From positions 777,001 to 841,000 of the forward strand of contig OY282373.1 of assembly GCA_958295805.1 (NCBI GenBank): DNA of 64,000 nucleotides, in the 5' to 3' direction. Source of the DNA: an uncultured Nitrospirales bacterium (lineage in GTDB: Bacteria; Nitrospirota; Nitrospiria; Nitrospirales; UBA8639). The notes beneath the pieces were generated by a model. The model searched no databases and had not been told where the DNA came from. It was given only the letters and a program-made list of their open reading frames with translations. The stretch's first letter is position 1; every line of letters starts with the position of its first letter. This document shows positions 1 to 8,426 of this stretch, piece by piece. Position numbers and translations under genes: made by a program.

Positions 1-322
1 CCCCCGTCTGCGTTTCCTTTCCGGTCTCGACAAGAGTCACGCGCCAGGGCTCGATCGATTCATTGACGTATTCAACGTCGCCGCTTGCAAAATCGACGAC
101 GACGTCGGATACGATTCTGCGGTAATTGATGAAGTATTGTTTGACGACGTCGCTCTTGTAACCAAGACACACGATAAAATCGGATACACCGTGCCGTTGG
201 TAGATCTTCATAATGTGCCAGAGCATGGGCCGGCCGCCGATTTCGATCATCGGCTTTGGTTGGGCTACCGTTTCCTCGGACAGCCGCGTCCCCAACCCTC
301 CGGCGAGAATGACGGCCTTCAT
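1..322 (-). CDS. rfbF: Glucose-1-phosphate cytidylyltransferase, partial (3' end beyond window)
   Basis: The reverse strand from 322 encodes MKAVILAGGLGTRLSEET, the nucleotidyl-transferase signature with the glycine-rich loop GGLGTRL, then PKPMIEIGGRPMLWHIMKIY and, further on, EPWRVTLVETG. This pattern is typical of RfbF, which makes CDP-glucose from CTP and glucose-1-phosphate, the first step to CDP-linked 3,6-dideoxyhexoses and related O-antigen sugars. The start at 322 is preceded by GGAG at good spacing. About 107 of roughly 257 residues lie in the window and the rest runs off the left edge. Family assignment is firm; the exact sugar pathway needs the neighbours outside the window. Confidence 0.88.
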   Translation of the reverse strand, partial: MKAVILAGGLGTRLSEETVAQPKPMIEIGGRPMLWHIMKIYQRHGVSDFIVCLGYKSDVVKQYFINYRRIVSDVVVDFASGDVEYVNESIEPWRVTLVETGKETQTG

Positions 323-429
323 AGCCGGTCGCTCCATGCATGCGTCGTGGTGACACATCCGTGCAATTTTATTGTCATTTCATTATTGATGACCATGCAA
401 TAGCCTTGCTGGTGGGGATACAAAGGTTT

Positions 430-633
430 TTAGTATACCACCACCAACGTCGGCATGTGAATATAACTCTCATCTTTTTTGCGCGCGACTTCGATAACCT
501 GACAGACTGGCTGGTGGTGCAGCAGAAGGCCAAGGGAAAAGGCCGTCCCCGTACTGAGGTCGCCCTGGGGTCCTTCCACTGTTCTGCGAGCAACTTCTTT
601 ATGCCCGAGATCTGATCGATGCAGATTTGCCAC
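430..633 (-). CDS. Small hypothetical protein (67 aa), doubtful
   Basis: A GTG-started frame of 67 residues ends in IEVARKKDESYIHMPTLVVVY. The C-terminal half has a plausible protein-like composition, but no family is recognised and no clear ribosome-binding site precedes the start. A second reverse frame that begins at 659 with MDYKKQLSQW also looks protein-like at its N-terminus, so the locus could be one small gene broken by a frameshift. It lies between rfbF and the NorD-like gene, in an otherwise featureless stretch (323-682). Confidence 0.3.
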   Translation of the reverse strand: MANLHRSDLGHKEVARRTVEGPQGDLSTGTAFSLGLLLHHQPVCQVIEVARKKDESYIHMPTLVVVY

Positions 634-682
634 TGGCTTAGCTGCTTTTTATAATCCACCTCTTTGCCTCATTCCTTTGACC

Positions 683-3600
683 ATGGACCACTCTGCCTTT
701 CCCCAAGCGTTTCATGCGCAACTTGCCGGTCGGTTGAGAGCCGACGACGTCCAAACGGTCTCCACGGCTCTTTTGGAGGCCGGGGTGGCGGACCAGGTTT
801 GGGAATTGGTTGTCGAACTCCAGGAACGTTCGGCGAAACTATCGAGGGAAGCCATTGATGCGCTTCCTGAAATGGTCGAACGGTGTGAGCCTGAGATCAT
901 GGTCACGTGGATGGACGTGGCCGTGACGTTAGCCGGGAGATCGGGGGCAACGACCTTGAAATTCCTGAAGGAGAGCCCGCGTCTGTTGGGGGTGCTTGAC
1001 TCCGTTGCTCTGCGACGGCGGGTCCTCAACGCCGCGTTGGACGTTGCAGATGGCGATTCGGAATTTGCCGCCAACTGCGCGTTTGAGTTTTTCCGTACAG
1101 CGCCGGAATTGCTCTTCATCGACCCACGCACCGATTTGGCGCAGTGGGCGATGATCGGGCAAGAATTGACGGATTGGAATCACGTGGTCGGCATTGAGTT
1201 TATTCGAGAATGTCCGAGAGTCGCGGGCGTGCTGACGTGGGACGCCGTTCGACCATGGGTGGCCTTCGGCATGAAACTGATTACGGAGAATAGTTTGGGT
1301 AAACCCGATTATCTGGGTGTTCTTGAATTCTTTCGCACGAGTCCCGGACTGATCGGAGACGTCTCTGACGTTGAGGTACGCGCCAGCGTTGTCGGCGTGG
1401 GATCAACGCTCGCCGATCAATCGCCTGAAACGGCACTGCGCTTTTTGACTGAAGCGCCGCGGATCATCGGCGGTCTGCCCTCGACCGAATGGCGCAAGAC
1501 CGTTCTCCGGTATGGAGGACTCTTGGCTGAACAAGATGCCGCGGCGTTCATGGAATACGTTCGTCGCTCGCCGGAAATTATTCGCTTAGGCAGTGGAGCG
1601 GAAAGCCGAAACGAGGCCTTTGAAACGTGGTTCCGTGGGGGCATGGAAGTGTTGGCCTATAGTCCTGAGGGGGCTCGCGCGTTTTTTGCTCTTGAAACGT
1701 CGAAGGCATTACGTGCCGTTGAGCAGGGCATGAACGGGGTTCCGCTTCGACGCGTGGCCCGCTCGTTGACGTTGTTTGCCCACATGATCGGCGGCCGGTC
1801 GGTGCGGATTGAATCGTTGGCAGACGCCACGCGGTCCCCTCGTCTGGATATGAAGCCCGAGGGTCCCGTCGTGTCTCTGCCTTCCATCATGAATCGGTTT
1901 TCGCTCAAGGAAGAGAACGTTCGCTGTTATTCGGTCATGGTTGCGCATGAAGTCGGGCACGTGGCATTTGGAACGTATCACGTCGATCGTCGGTTCCTTC
2001 AAGCCTTGGCTCATCAGGTTGTGACTCGCTATCCACGCGGTGAGTCGTCTTTGAATCCGAATCCTTCCGGTACGGCGGACGTTCGTTCATTAGCCGATCT
2101 CTTTTCCCTGTATCCGCGAAAAGGGGTGATCCAAGATCTCTGGATGATTCTGGAAGACGCGCGCGTGGAGTTTCTGTTGCAGCAAGAATATCCAGGCCTA
2201 CGAAAAGAATTGACCGCGTTGTCCCGGGCCGCCGTGCAGACTCGTTCCTTTCTCCACGGGATGACCGTCAGAGAGATGGTGTTGGATTCTTTGCTTTGCC
2301 TTTTGACGCATGGACCTGAGGAAGTCCGAATTCGGGACGACCTTCGGCCGGTGGTGAATCGATGTTGGGCGTTCGCGCAGACCGTTGTCCAACCTCAGGC
2401 GAGGAACGAGCATTCAATTGAGACGGCCGACAAGATCTATCAGGTGCTGGATGACGTGATCGGCAGCGTTGACGCCGTTGTCCGCGATGAGACGGACGTG
2501 GATCAGATGGAAGAGCCCCAGGACGTGGGCGCAGGCCCTCGGGCGTCTGAAGAGACGGCAGGAGGCTATCGGCCCGTGACGAATTGGGTGTATCGCGGGT
2601 CCGTGCGGCCGGATTTCGTCCGTGGTGAACCTGGTGAGTCGGACGAGAGTGGAGATGACTCCGAAGACCAGATGCCGGATATCGAACGGGACGGAGCGGG
2701 TTCCCATCTGACCGGTCGAACGGAACAGATTCTGCCGACGGAACCACTGATTGGTGCTCAAGCGGAAGACGACGGCACTCAAGATTTCCGGCGGTCCGTG
2801 ATAGAGGAACATTCAGGGTGGATGGGCTCGGACCCCCCTCACCCTGGCCCTCTTCCACTGGGAAAGGGATGGGGGAGGGGGAGGGGCGACGAACGTTCGT
2901 ATGTGTATCCTGAATGGGACGGCAGCATTCAAGACTACCGGCTGAAATGGTGTCGGGTGGTTGAGCGTCCGGGCAAAGAGGGGAGTCAGGACTTTGCCCG
3001 GAACGTGTTGGAAACACATGCCCCGGCCATGCGGGTCTTGCGTCGCTATTTTGAAACCATTCGACCGACGGCCTTGCGTCGAGTCCACGGCTATGACCAC
3101 GGCGACGACGTGGAGTTGGATGCAGCCGTTCGCTGGATGGCTGAACGAAAAGCAGGCGCCGACCCGTCCGACCGAATCTATGATCGGCGGGATAAACGGG
3201 AACGCCAAGTCGCCGTGGCGTTTCTGGTTGATCTGAGTGGGTCCACGGGCCGGCAATTGGAGACGGGGACCCGGCGCGTGATTGACGTGGAGAAAGAAGG
3301 GTTGGTGTTACTCACGGAGGCGTTGGAAGCCATCGGGGACCCCTACGCGCTCTACGGATTTTCCGGTCAAGGTCGGCATCAGGTTGATTTCATCGTGCTG
3401 AAGGAGTTTGAGGACACCCGGCGCCACGTGGGACAACGCATTGAGGCCATGAGCCCGCTTCAGCAGAATCGCGACGGTGCGGCGATTCGACACGCCGTGC
3501 AAAAACTGTTGCGCTGCGCGACTCGGCATCGATTGCTGATTCTGTTGAGCGATGGGCGGCCTCTTGATGGAGACTATGGAGAGGAATACGCCCTTGAGGA

Positions 3601-3784
3601 TACCCGCATGGCGCTACGCGAGGCCCGCCAACGGGGGGTGGTTCCTTTTTGTATCACCGTTGACCAGCAAGCTAGCGGCTATCTCAAACGCATGTATGGA
3701 GGCGTGCGTTACCTCGTCTTATCCGACGTACACGCCTTGCCTGAACAATTGCCTCGGGTGTATCAACGACTGACGGGGCGGTAG
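683..3784 (+). CDS. NorD/CbbO-like VWA-domain protein with helical repeats
   Basis: A large protein (about 1033 aa) whose C-terminal quarter is a von Willebrand A domain with the MIDAS motif DLSGST (around residue 850) and a later LLSDGRP. The N-terminal 330 residues contain about five degenerate 38-45-residue repeats ending in motifs such as FLKESPRLLGVL, FIRECPRVAGVL and FFRTSPGLIG. Residues 415-430 carry HEVGH, a possible metal-binding HExxH-type site. Proteins of this build (NorD, CbbO) work with a MoxR-type AAA+ ATPase (NorQ, CbbQ) to activate metalloenzymes, but no such ATPase is adjacent here. At about 718-735 the protein contains the product of a dispersed palindromic repeat in frame. 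The start is taken as ATG 683; TTG 677 is in frame. No strong Shine-Dalgarno is seen. Confidence 0.8.
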   Translation: MDHSAFPQAFHAQLAGRLRADDVQTVSTALLEAGVADQVWELVVELQERSAKLSREAIDALPEMVERCEPEIMVTWMDVAVTLAGRSGATTLKFLKESPRLLGVLDSVALRRRVLNAALDVADGDSEFAANCAFEFFRTAPELLFIDPRTDLAQWAMIGQELTDWNHVVGIEFIRECPRVAGVLTWDAVRPWVAFGMKLITENSLGKPDYLGVLEFFRTSPGLIGDVSDVEVRASVVGVGSTLADQSPETALRFLTEAPRIIGGLPSTEWRKTVLRYGGLLAEQDAAAFMEYVRRSPEIIRLGSGAESRNEAFETWFRGGMEVLAYSPEGARAFFALETSKALRAVEQGMNGVPLRRVARSLTLFAHMIGGRSVRIESLADATRSPRLDMKPEGPVVSLPSIMNRFSLKEENVRCYSVMVAHEVGHVAFGTYHVDRRFLQALAHQVVTRYPRGESSLNPNPSGTADVRSLADLFSLYPRKGVIQDLWMILEDARVEFLLQQEYPGLRKELTALSRAAVQTRSFLHGMTVREMVLDSLLCLLTHGPEEVRIRDDLRPVVNRCWAFAQTVVQPQARNEHSIETADKIYQVLDDVIGSVDAVVRDETDVDQMEEPQDVGAGPRASEETAGGYRPVTNWVYRGSVRPDFVRGEPGESDESGDDSEDQMPDIERDGAGSHLTGRTEQILPTEPLIGAQAEDDGTQDFRRSVIEEHSGWMGSDPPHPGPLPLGKGWGRGRGDERSYVYPEWDGSIQDYRLKWCRVVERPGKEGSQDFARNVLETHAPAMRVLRRYFETIRPTALRRVHGYDHGDDVELDAAVRWMAERKAGADPSDRIYDRRDKRERQVAVAFLVDLSGSTGRQLETGTRRVIDVEKEGLVLLTEALEAIGDPYALYGFSGQGRHQVDFIVLKEFEDTRRHVGQRIEAMSPLQQNRDGAAIRHAVQKLLRCATRHRLLILLSDGRPLDGDYGEEYALEDTRMALREARQRGVVPFCITVDQQASGYLKRMYGGVRYLVLSDVHALPEQLPRVYQRLTGR
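2833..2886. repeat. Dispersed palindromic repeat (family C) inside a CDS
   Basis: A C-rich arm (CCCCTCACCCTGGCCCTC) is followed by a G-rich arm (GGGATGGGGGAGGGG) that can fold back. The same type of element occurs at 3790-3835, 23090-23205 and 37157-37306. Here it is read through in frame by the NorD-like gene and adds the segment HPGPLPLGKGWGRGRG. Confidence 0.7.
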
Positions 3785-3789
3785 AAAAG

Positions 3790-3835
3790 CCCTCATCCCT
3801 CACCTCTCCCAGTGAGAGAGCGCCAGGGTGAGGGG
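3790..3835. repeat. Palindromic repeat (family C) between genes
   Basis: CCCTCATCCCTCACCTCTCC and its G-rich partner ending in GGGTGAGGGG flank a short loop. It lies just after the stop of the NorD-like gene and may act as a transcript-end hairpin, though no T-run follows. Confidence 0.6.
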
Positions 3836-3884
3836 CCGCCTGCGGTCTTGGACGGTGAACGTTTCTCAGGAGGCGCGTCGATTC

Positions 3885-4295
3885 ATGACTCATGACTCTC
3901 ACGAACGCACGGTTCCTCCGTGGCTGTATAAGCTGTTTACCGGGCATCAGTATCCATACGTTCGCCGTTTGGCCAAATTTGAGAAGAAGGATCGAAAAAA
4001 AGGCGAGATCGGTTCTGAACCGACTCCGCAAGAAATTGAGGCCAAATTCTGGGAAGTGTATCCTCGATCCTCCGCGAAAATTTTGCAGGAAGTCAAACGG
4101 GGAATGATTGTCGGGTTCACTGAATTGGGGGCCTATCCACCGGGCGGCTATCAGGAATTGGTCAATGTGCCGGAAGAGTTTCTTGCCCGAGAATATGGAA
4201 GAAAAAAGATCAAAGTGAATTTTTACGACGGAGAAAATTTTGTCTGTACCATCAATTTCAAAGTTGGGGGATGGGCCAGTCACGACGATGACTAG
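3885..4295 (+). CDS. Conserved-looking hypothetical protein (136 aa)
   Basis: A soluble, charged protein starting MTHDSHERTVPPWLYKLFTG, with a lysine-rich stretch (FEKKDRKKGE) and a hydrophobic C-terminal half (NFYDGENFVCTINFKVGG). The ATG at 3885 was chosen because CAGGAGG lies at 3867-3873, 11 nt upstream; an earlier in-frame start at 3828 lies in repeat DNA. It follows the NorD-like gene by 100 bp in the same direction and may be co-expressed. No family is recognised. Composition and codon use match the neighbours, so it is likely a real gene. Confidence 0.7.
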   Translation: MTHDSHERTVPPWLYKLFTGHQYPYVRRLAKFEKKDRKKGEIGSEPTPQEIEAKFWEVYPRSSAKILQEVKRGMIVGFTELGAYPPGGYQELVNVPEEFLAREYGRKKIKVNFYDGENFVCTINFKVGGWASHDDD

Positions 4296-4374
4296 AGCCC
4301 ACGCCGATGAAGCACGTGCGTCGTTGCGTCCATTGTTTTTCTATGAGTCGAAACAATCTAACGGTGGGTGAGCC

Positions 4375-5316
4375 ATGAGTCGAGAGAAAATTACCATCGT
4401 GGGAGCCGGGAACGTTGGTGGGTCCGCGGCCCAGAGGCTGGCGGAGAAGAACGGGTACGAGATCGTCCTGTTGGACATTGTCGAAGGCCTGCCGCAGGGC
4501 AAGGCCTTGGACTTGGCGCAAGCCGGCGCGGTGTGCGGCTATGACGCTCCGATTCGCGGGACCAATCGGTATGACGAGACGGCGGATTCCTCCGTGGTGG
4601 TCATTACCTCGGGCATTGCCCGGAAGCCCGGCATGAGCCGCTCCGAATTACTGGCGACCAATGCCAACATTGTTCGATCCGTCGTACAGGAAGTGGCCGC
4701 ACGGTCTCCCGCGGCGGTATTGGTCGTGGTGGCCAATCCGTTGGACGCGATGACCTACGTTGCCTATCGGGTCAGCGGATTTCCCAAACAACGAGTCGTG
4801 GGCATGGCCGGGATTCTGGATTCCGCCCGATTCAGCACCTTCATTGCCCGGGAGTTGAACGTGTCCGTCCACAACGTGCATGCCATGGTCTTGGGGGGAC
4901 ACGGGGACGCGATGGTGCCGCTGATTCGGTATACGACCGTCAGTGGACGGCCCGTGGAGGAATGGATTTCAAAAGACAAGCTCGACGCCCTGGTGAAGCG
5001 CACGCGGGACGGGGGAGCCGAAATCGTGAATCTCCTCAAGACCGGCAGCGCCTATTACGCGCCGGCAGCGTCCGCGGTCGAAATGGTCGAAGCCATTATC
5101 CGGGATGAAAACAAGGTGCTCCCCTGTGCCGCGCTGTGCGAAGGCGAGTACGGCTTATCAGGGACGTACATGGGGGTGCCGGTCCGATTGGGGAAGCACG
5201 GCGTCGAAGAAATTCTGGAATACACCCTGACGCCCGAGGAACAAGCCGCGTTCGATCTTTCGGCCCAGGGCGTCAGCGAATTATGTGAGGAGGTCGATAA
5301 CATTCTGGGTGGATGA
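4375..5316 (+). CDS. mdh: Malate dehydrogenase (LDH-like type)
   Basis: The 313-residue protein has the N-terminal Rossmann loop [11 protein letters not shown], the mobile-loop segment [12 protein letters not shown], with Arg residues expected for malate/oxaloacetate binding, and the catalytic HisAsp-type segment [11 protein letters not shown]. Length and motifs fit the LDH-like malate dehydrogenases. It interconverts malate and oxaloacetate with NAD(H), a step of both the oxidative and reductive TCA cycle. A GGTGGGTGAG sequence precedes the ATG. It converges with purE, whose stop lies 4 bp beyond this stop. Lactate dehydrogenase is less likely because of the Arg-rich loop. Confidence 0.93.
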   Translation: MSREKITIVGAGNVGGSAAQRLAEKNGYEIVLLDIVEGLPQGKALDLAQAGAVCGYDAPIRGTNRYDETADSSVVVITSGIARKPGMSRSELLATNANIVRSVVQEVAARSPAAVLVVVANPLDAMTYVAYRVSGFPKQRVVGMAGILDSARFSTFIARELNVSVHNVHAMVLGGHGDAMVPLIRYTTVSGRPVEEWISKDKLDALVKRTRDGGAEIVNLLKTGSAYYAPAASAVEMVEAIIRDENKVLPCAALCEGEYGLSGTYMGVPVRLGKHGVEEILEYTLTPEEQAAFDLSAQGVSELCEEVDNILGG

Positions 5317-5320
5317 TCGC

Positions 5321-5818
5321 CTATGATAATTTTTCAGCCAACACCTTTTGCGTTTGTTTCTTCCGATAATTTTCCAACCGTTTTCTGACGGTCGGGTCCG
5401 ACAAAGACAGAATTGCGGCGGCAAACAGGGCGGCGTTGACCGAGCCGGCTTCTCCGATGGCCAGGGTGGCCACGGGAATGCCTTTGGGCATCTGGACGAT
5501 TGAGAGCAGGGAATCAAGACCTTGTAACGCTTTCGACTGCATGGGCACGCCGAGGACCGGCAGCGTGGTTTTTGCCGCAATCACGCCTGGTAAATGAGCC
5601 GCTCCACCGGCTCCGGCGATCATGACGCGGAGGCCGCGTGCCTTGGCTTGGCTGACGTACTCGAATAACGTATCAGGCGCCCGGTGTGCAGAGATCACGC
5701 GGCATTCATGAGCAATGCCGAGTTGCGTCAGCGTCTCACTGGCCAAGCGCATGACCTCCCAGTCGCTTTTACTTCCCATCAAAATGCCGACGATCGGTTT
5801 CTCATTGGTTGAAGCCAC
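5321..5818 (-). CDS. purE: N5-carboxyaminoimidazole ribonucleotide mutase
   Basis: The protein (165 aa) carries the class I PurE core: [14 protein letters not shown] near the N-terminus, then [22 protein letters not shown] and [17 protein letters not shown]. It catalyses the N5-CAIR to CAIR rearrangement in de novo purine synthesis. The GTG at 5818 is preferred because AGGAAAGGAGA lies about 7 nt upstream; an in-frame ATG at 5842 would lie before that site. purK is not adjacent. The gene converges on mdh. Confidence 0.93.
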   Translation of the reverse strand: MASTNEKPIVGILMGSKSDWEVMRLASETLTQLGIAHECRVISAHRAPDTLFEYVSQAKARGLRVMIAGAGGAAHLPGVIAAKTTLPVLGVPMQSKALQGLDSLLSIVQMPKGIPVATLAIGEAGSVNAALFAAAILSLSDPTVRKRLENYRKKQTQKVLAEKLS

Positions 5819-5964
5819 AAGCGTCTCTCCTTTCCTGTACAAGAGGGTGGTTACGCAGGACGGACTCTCTTTTCATCGGAGCGTGAGAGTGTACAAACTC
5901 ATCGTGCCATTTACAATTGGGGGCGTGAAAAAGAGATTGCCGATGCTTCAAGAGATGCCGGATG

Positions 5965-6097
5965 GATTCCCGATTACGAATGTCGGGAATGACAGGAGAG
6001 AAGCGTCGGGAATGACAGGAGAGAAGCGTCGGGAATGATAGGAGGGAAGCGTCGGGAATGACAGGAGAGAAACGTTGGGAATGACAGGAGAAGCCCG
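5965..6097. repeat. Five tandem copies of a 23-bp unit from a dispersed repeat
   Basis: After GGATTCCCGATTACGAATG, the 23-bp unit beginning TCGGGAATGACAGGAGAG recurs at 5983, 6006, 6029, 6052 and 6075, with small changes in the later copies. The unit is the right arm of the common GATTCCCGC...GCGGGAATGAC element found elsewhere in this window. The rest of the 5819-6260 gap shows no gene; it holds this array and the upstream region of the nuoF-like gene. Confidence 0.8.
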
Positions 6098-6260
6098 TTT
6101 CAGTTGAATGTCTTTGATCCTGATGGATTCTAACTATTTGATCTACAAAGACTTTTCTGATGATTTCGGTGAGGGAAAGGCTTGACGGGATGAGGGACAC
6201 CCTCGTATAGTCCAACCCTCGATTTTTTGAAACGCTTGACGATTCACCCCTGGCATTCTT

Positions 6261-7568
6261 ATGGAGAAACAGGTACCGCTTCGGTTACTTGCCCCGCTTG
6301 ACGGTGAGCCTTGGGATATTGACGGCTATCGTACACGTGGGGGGTACGAAGCGTGGCAGCAAGTGGTTCGAGACCGGAATCCCGACCGCGTGATTGAGGA
6401 ACTCAAGCAATCGCGGCTGCGAGGGCGGGGTGGGGCCGGATTTCTGACGGGGTTGAAATGGGAAAAAGTAGTTCACCATCGAACCAACGAGCGATATTTC
6501 GTCTGCAACGCCGGGGAACATGAACCGGGCACCTTTAAGGATCGATATCTGGTTCAGCACCACCCGCATCAATTGATTGAAGGGTGCTTGATTGCAGCCT
6601 TCACCGTCGGCGCGAAAGCATCGTACATTTACTTGAATGCCGAATTTCTCGACGCCCGGGCGAGCTTGGAGAAGGCCATGGACCAGGCCCGGGAGCGAGG
6701 GTTTCTGGGGAAGAACGTGTTGGGTGCCGGCTTCGATCTGGAGTTAGAGGTGTTTGAAGGTCACGGCAGCTACGTGGCGGGAGAAGAAACGGCGATGTTG
6801 GAGTCCATGGAAGGCCGTCCGGCTCATCCGAAGCAAAAACCACCCTTTTATCCCACCGACTTCGGTCTCCGGGGCAAACCGACGCTGGTCAATAACGTCG
6901 AAACCCTGTCCCACGTTCCCCACGTGCTTCGTCACGGCGCTCAATGGTTTACCGAAGTGGGCGTCGAAAAAAGTCCGGGAACCATGCTGTTTTCCTTAAG
7001 TGGGGCGGTCAATCGTCCCGGCGTGTATGAACTGCCCCTCGGAACCCCGCTTCGTCATGTAATCGACGAATGCGGCGGAGGCGTCCCGCACGGCCGGCGG
7101 GTGAAAGCGGTGTTTCCAGGCGGTCCGTCTTTTTCAATGGTCGGACCCGACGAACTTGATCTTCAGATGGATTTTGATTCCTTGAAAAAGGCCGGGACGG
7201 GCTTAGGGTCCGCGGGCGTCATCGTGGTCGATGACGCGACCTGCATGGTTGCCCACACGCTCGCGCTCTCCACGTTTTTTCGGGAAGAAAGTTGCGGGCA
7301 ATGTCCGCCCTGCCGGATTGGAACGGAACGTCTTGAAGACCTCGTCGCCACAATAGAAGAAGGACGCGGGACCCGAAACGATCTGGATAAACTTTTACAG
7401 ATTTGTGGGTTTGTCAAAGGCACGGGATTTTGTACGTTGGTGACCGGCGCGTCGGTCCTGGTACACAATAGTCTTCGTCTGTTCCGGCACGAGTATGAGG
7501 ACCATATTGCGGGCAAGGGCTGTCCGTTTAATCCGACGGCGACCGAATCGGCGGTGGCCGTTGCGTGA
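6261..7568 (+). CDS. NuoF-like NADH-binding FMN/[4Fe-4S] flavoprotein
   Basis: A 435-residue homologue of complex I subunit NuoF. It has the FMN/NADH loop GRGGAGFLTGLKW (around residue 52), GSYVAGEETAMLESMEG, NNVETLS and a C-terminal cluster motif ESCGQCPPCRIG with a distal Cys in GTGFCTLV, binding one [4Fe-4S]. The usual NADESEPGT motif reads NAGEHEPGT, so an Asp and a Ser near the FMN are replaced while the central Glu remains. No NuoE, NuoG or membrane subunits are adjacent; a [2Fe-2S] ferredoxin follows 6 bp downstream. This suggests a small NADH-linked diaphorase or NADH:ferredoxin unit rather than part of complex I. Partner and direction are inference. Confidence 0.85.
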   Translation: MEKQVPLRLLAPLDGEPWDIDGYRTRGGYEAWQQVVRDRNPDRVIEELKQSRLRGRGGAGFLTGLKWEKVVHHRTNERYFVCNAGEHEPGTFKDRYLVQHHPHQLIEGCLIAAFTVGAKASYIYLNAEFLDARASLEKAMDQARERGFLGKNVLGAGFDLELEVFEGHGSYVAGEETAMLESMEGRPAHPKQKPPFYPTDFGLRGKPTLVNNVETLSHVPHVLRHGAQWFTEVGVEKSPGTMLFSLSGAVNRPGVYELPLGTPLRHVIDECGGGVPHGRRVKAVFPGGPSFSMVGPDELDLQMDFDSLKKAGTGLGSAGVIVVDDATCMVAHTLALSTFFREESCGQCPPCRIGTERLEDLVATIEEGRGTRNDLDKLLQICGFVKGTGFCTLVTGASVLVHNSLRLFRHEYEDHIAGKGCPFNPTATESAVAVA

Positions 7569-7574
7569 GAGTCT

Positions 7575-7922
7575 ATGCCACGGGTGACGTTCATTCATCC
7601 GGAGGGAAAAAGCGGCGAGGTTCCGGCAAACCTGAGCCTGCTGGAAGCCGCGGAGTATTTGAGCTTTCCCCTCAATCACGATTGCGGGGGGAGCGCGTCG
7701 TGTTCGACCTGCCGCGTCGAAGTGCTGATGGGGGGCGAACATTTATCCGAGATCGATTTTGAAGAACAGGACCTGCTCGACCGTGAGGCGTTGACCGAGC
7801 CCTACCATCGTCTCGGGTGCCAGGCCACGGTCCTGGGAGACGTCGTGGTCCAGGTGCCTGAAGAAAAATGGGGAAACGGGGATTCACGGCAATCGGAATC
7901 CTCAAACGTCGCCAAGGGTTGA
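7575..7922 (+). CDS. [2Fe-2S] ferredoxin, plant/adrenodoxin fold
   Basis: A 115-residue protein with the cluster motif CGGSASCSTC (positions about 36-45) and a fourth Cys in HRLGCQATV (about 83), the C-x5-C-x2-C...C spacing of [2Fe-2S] ferredoxins of the plant/Isc type. The N-terminus MPRVTFIHPEGKSGEVPANL is typical of the fold. It follows the NuoF-like gene by 6 bp and precedes the pterin synthase gene by 6 bp, so all are likely one transcript. It is the probable electron partner of the NuoF-like flavoprotein. Confidence 0.88.
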   Translation: MPRVTFIHPEGKSGEVPANLSLLEAAEYLSFPLNHDCGGSASCSTCRVEVLMGGEHLSEIDFEEQDLLDREALTEPYHRLGCQATVLGDVVVQVPEEKWGNGDSRQSESSNVAKG

Positions 7923-7928
7923 TCGGTG

Positions 7929-8396
7929 ATGACGAGCGGAACGCGAGAGAGAGGCAGGGAAAAAATCTCCGTCACCCGTCAATACGGCTTTTGTGCCGCG
8001 CATCGGTTGCACGCCGACCAACTGCCGGACGACGTCAATCAAAAAGTGTTCGGCAAGTGCAATAACCCCAATGGCCACGGTCATGATTACACCGTGTTCG
8101 TGACGGTGACGGGTGAACCGGACCCGAAGACCGGCGAGGTGACCGCGATTGACGCCCTGGACCGGCTGGTCACCCGCAAAATCGTAGAACGCTTTGATCA
8201 CCGGCATCTCAATCACGATCCGGCGTTCCGGCACGTGGTGACCACCGGCGAGAATCTCGCCAAGTTTATCTGGGATGAACTGGTGCAGGAGATTCCGGTT
8301 GGACGTTTAGAAAAAATCAGGCTCATTGAAACGCGCGATAATTCTTTTGAATATCAGGATGACCAGCCCGTAGGGCCGAGCCACCACCCTGCCTGA
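7929..8396 (+). CDS. 6-pyruvoyltetrahydropterin synthase family protein
   Basis: The 155-residue protein resembles true PTPS of the animal type more than short QueD: FCAAHRLHADQLPDD, then FGKCNNPNGHGHDYTVFVTV, giving the three zinc-binding histidines (AAHR and HGH) and the catalytic Cys of GKCNNPNGHGH. The later GENLAKFIWDEL and IETRDNSFEY also fit. PTPS converts 7,8-dihydroneopterin triphosphate to 6-pyruvoyltetrahydropterin; QueD would make 6-carboxytetrahydropterin for queuosine. folE, which makes the shared substrate, follows at 30 bp. ATG 7929 is preferred over the GTG just before it. No sepiapterin reductase is adjacent. Confidence 0.85.
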   Translation: MTSGTRERGREKISVTRQYGFCAAHRLHADQLPDDVNQKVFGKCNNPNGHGHDYTVFVTVTGEPDPKTGEVTAIDALDRLVTRKIVERFDHRHLNHDPAFRHVVTTGENLAKFIWDELVQEIPVGRLEKIRLIETRDNSFEYQDDQPVGPSHHPA

Positions 8397-8426
8397 GAAG
8401 GCTCTCTTTTCATTTCCCCCACCGCT

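Noticed and set aside
5983-6097. Five regularly spaced repeats resembling a CRISPR array
   Set aside because: The 23-bp units are contiguous with no spacers and are pieces of a dispersed repeat; no cas genes.
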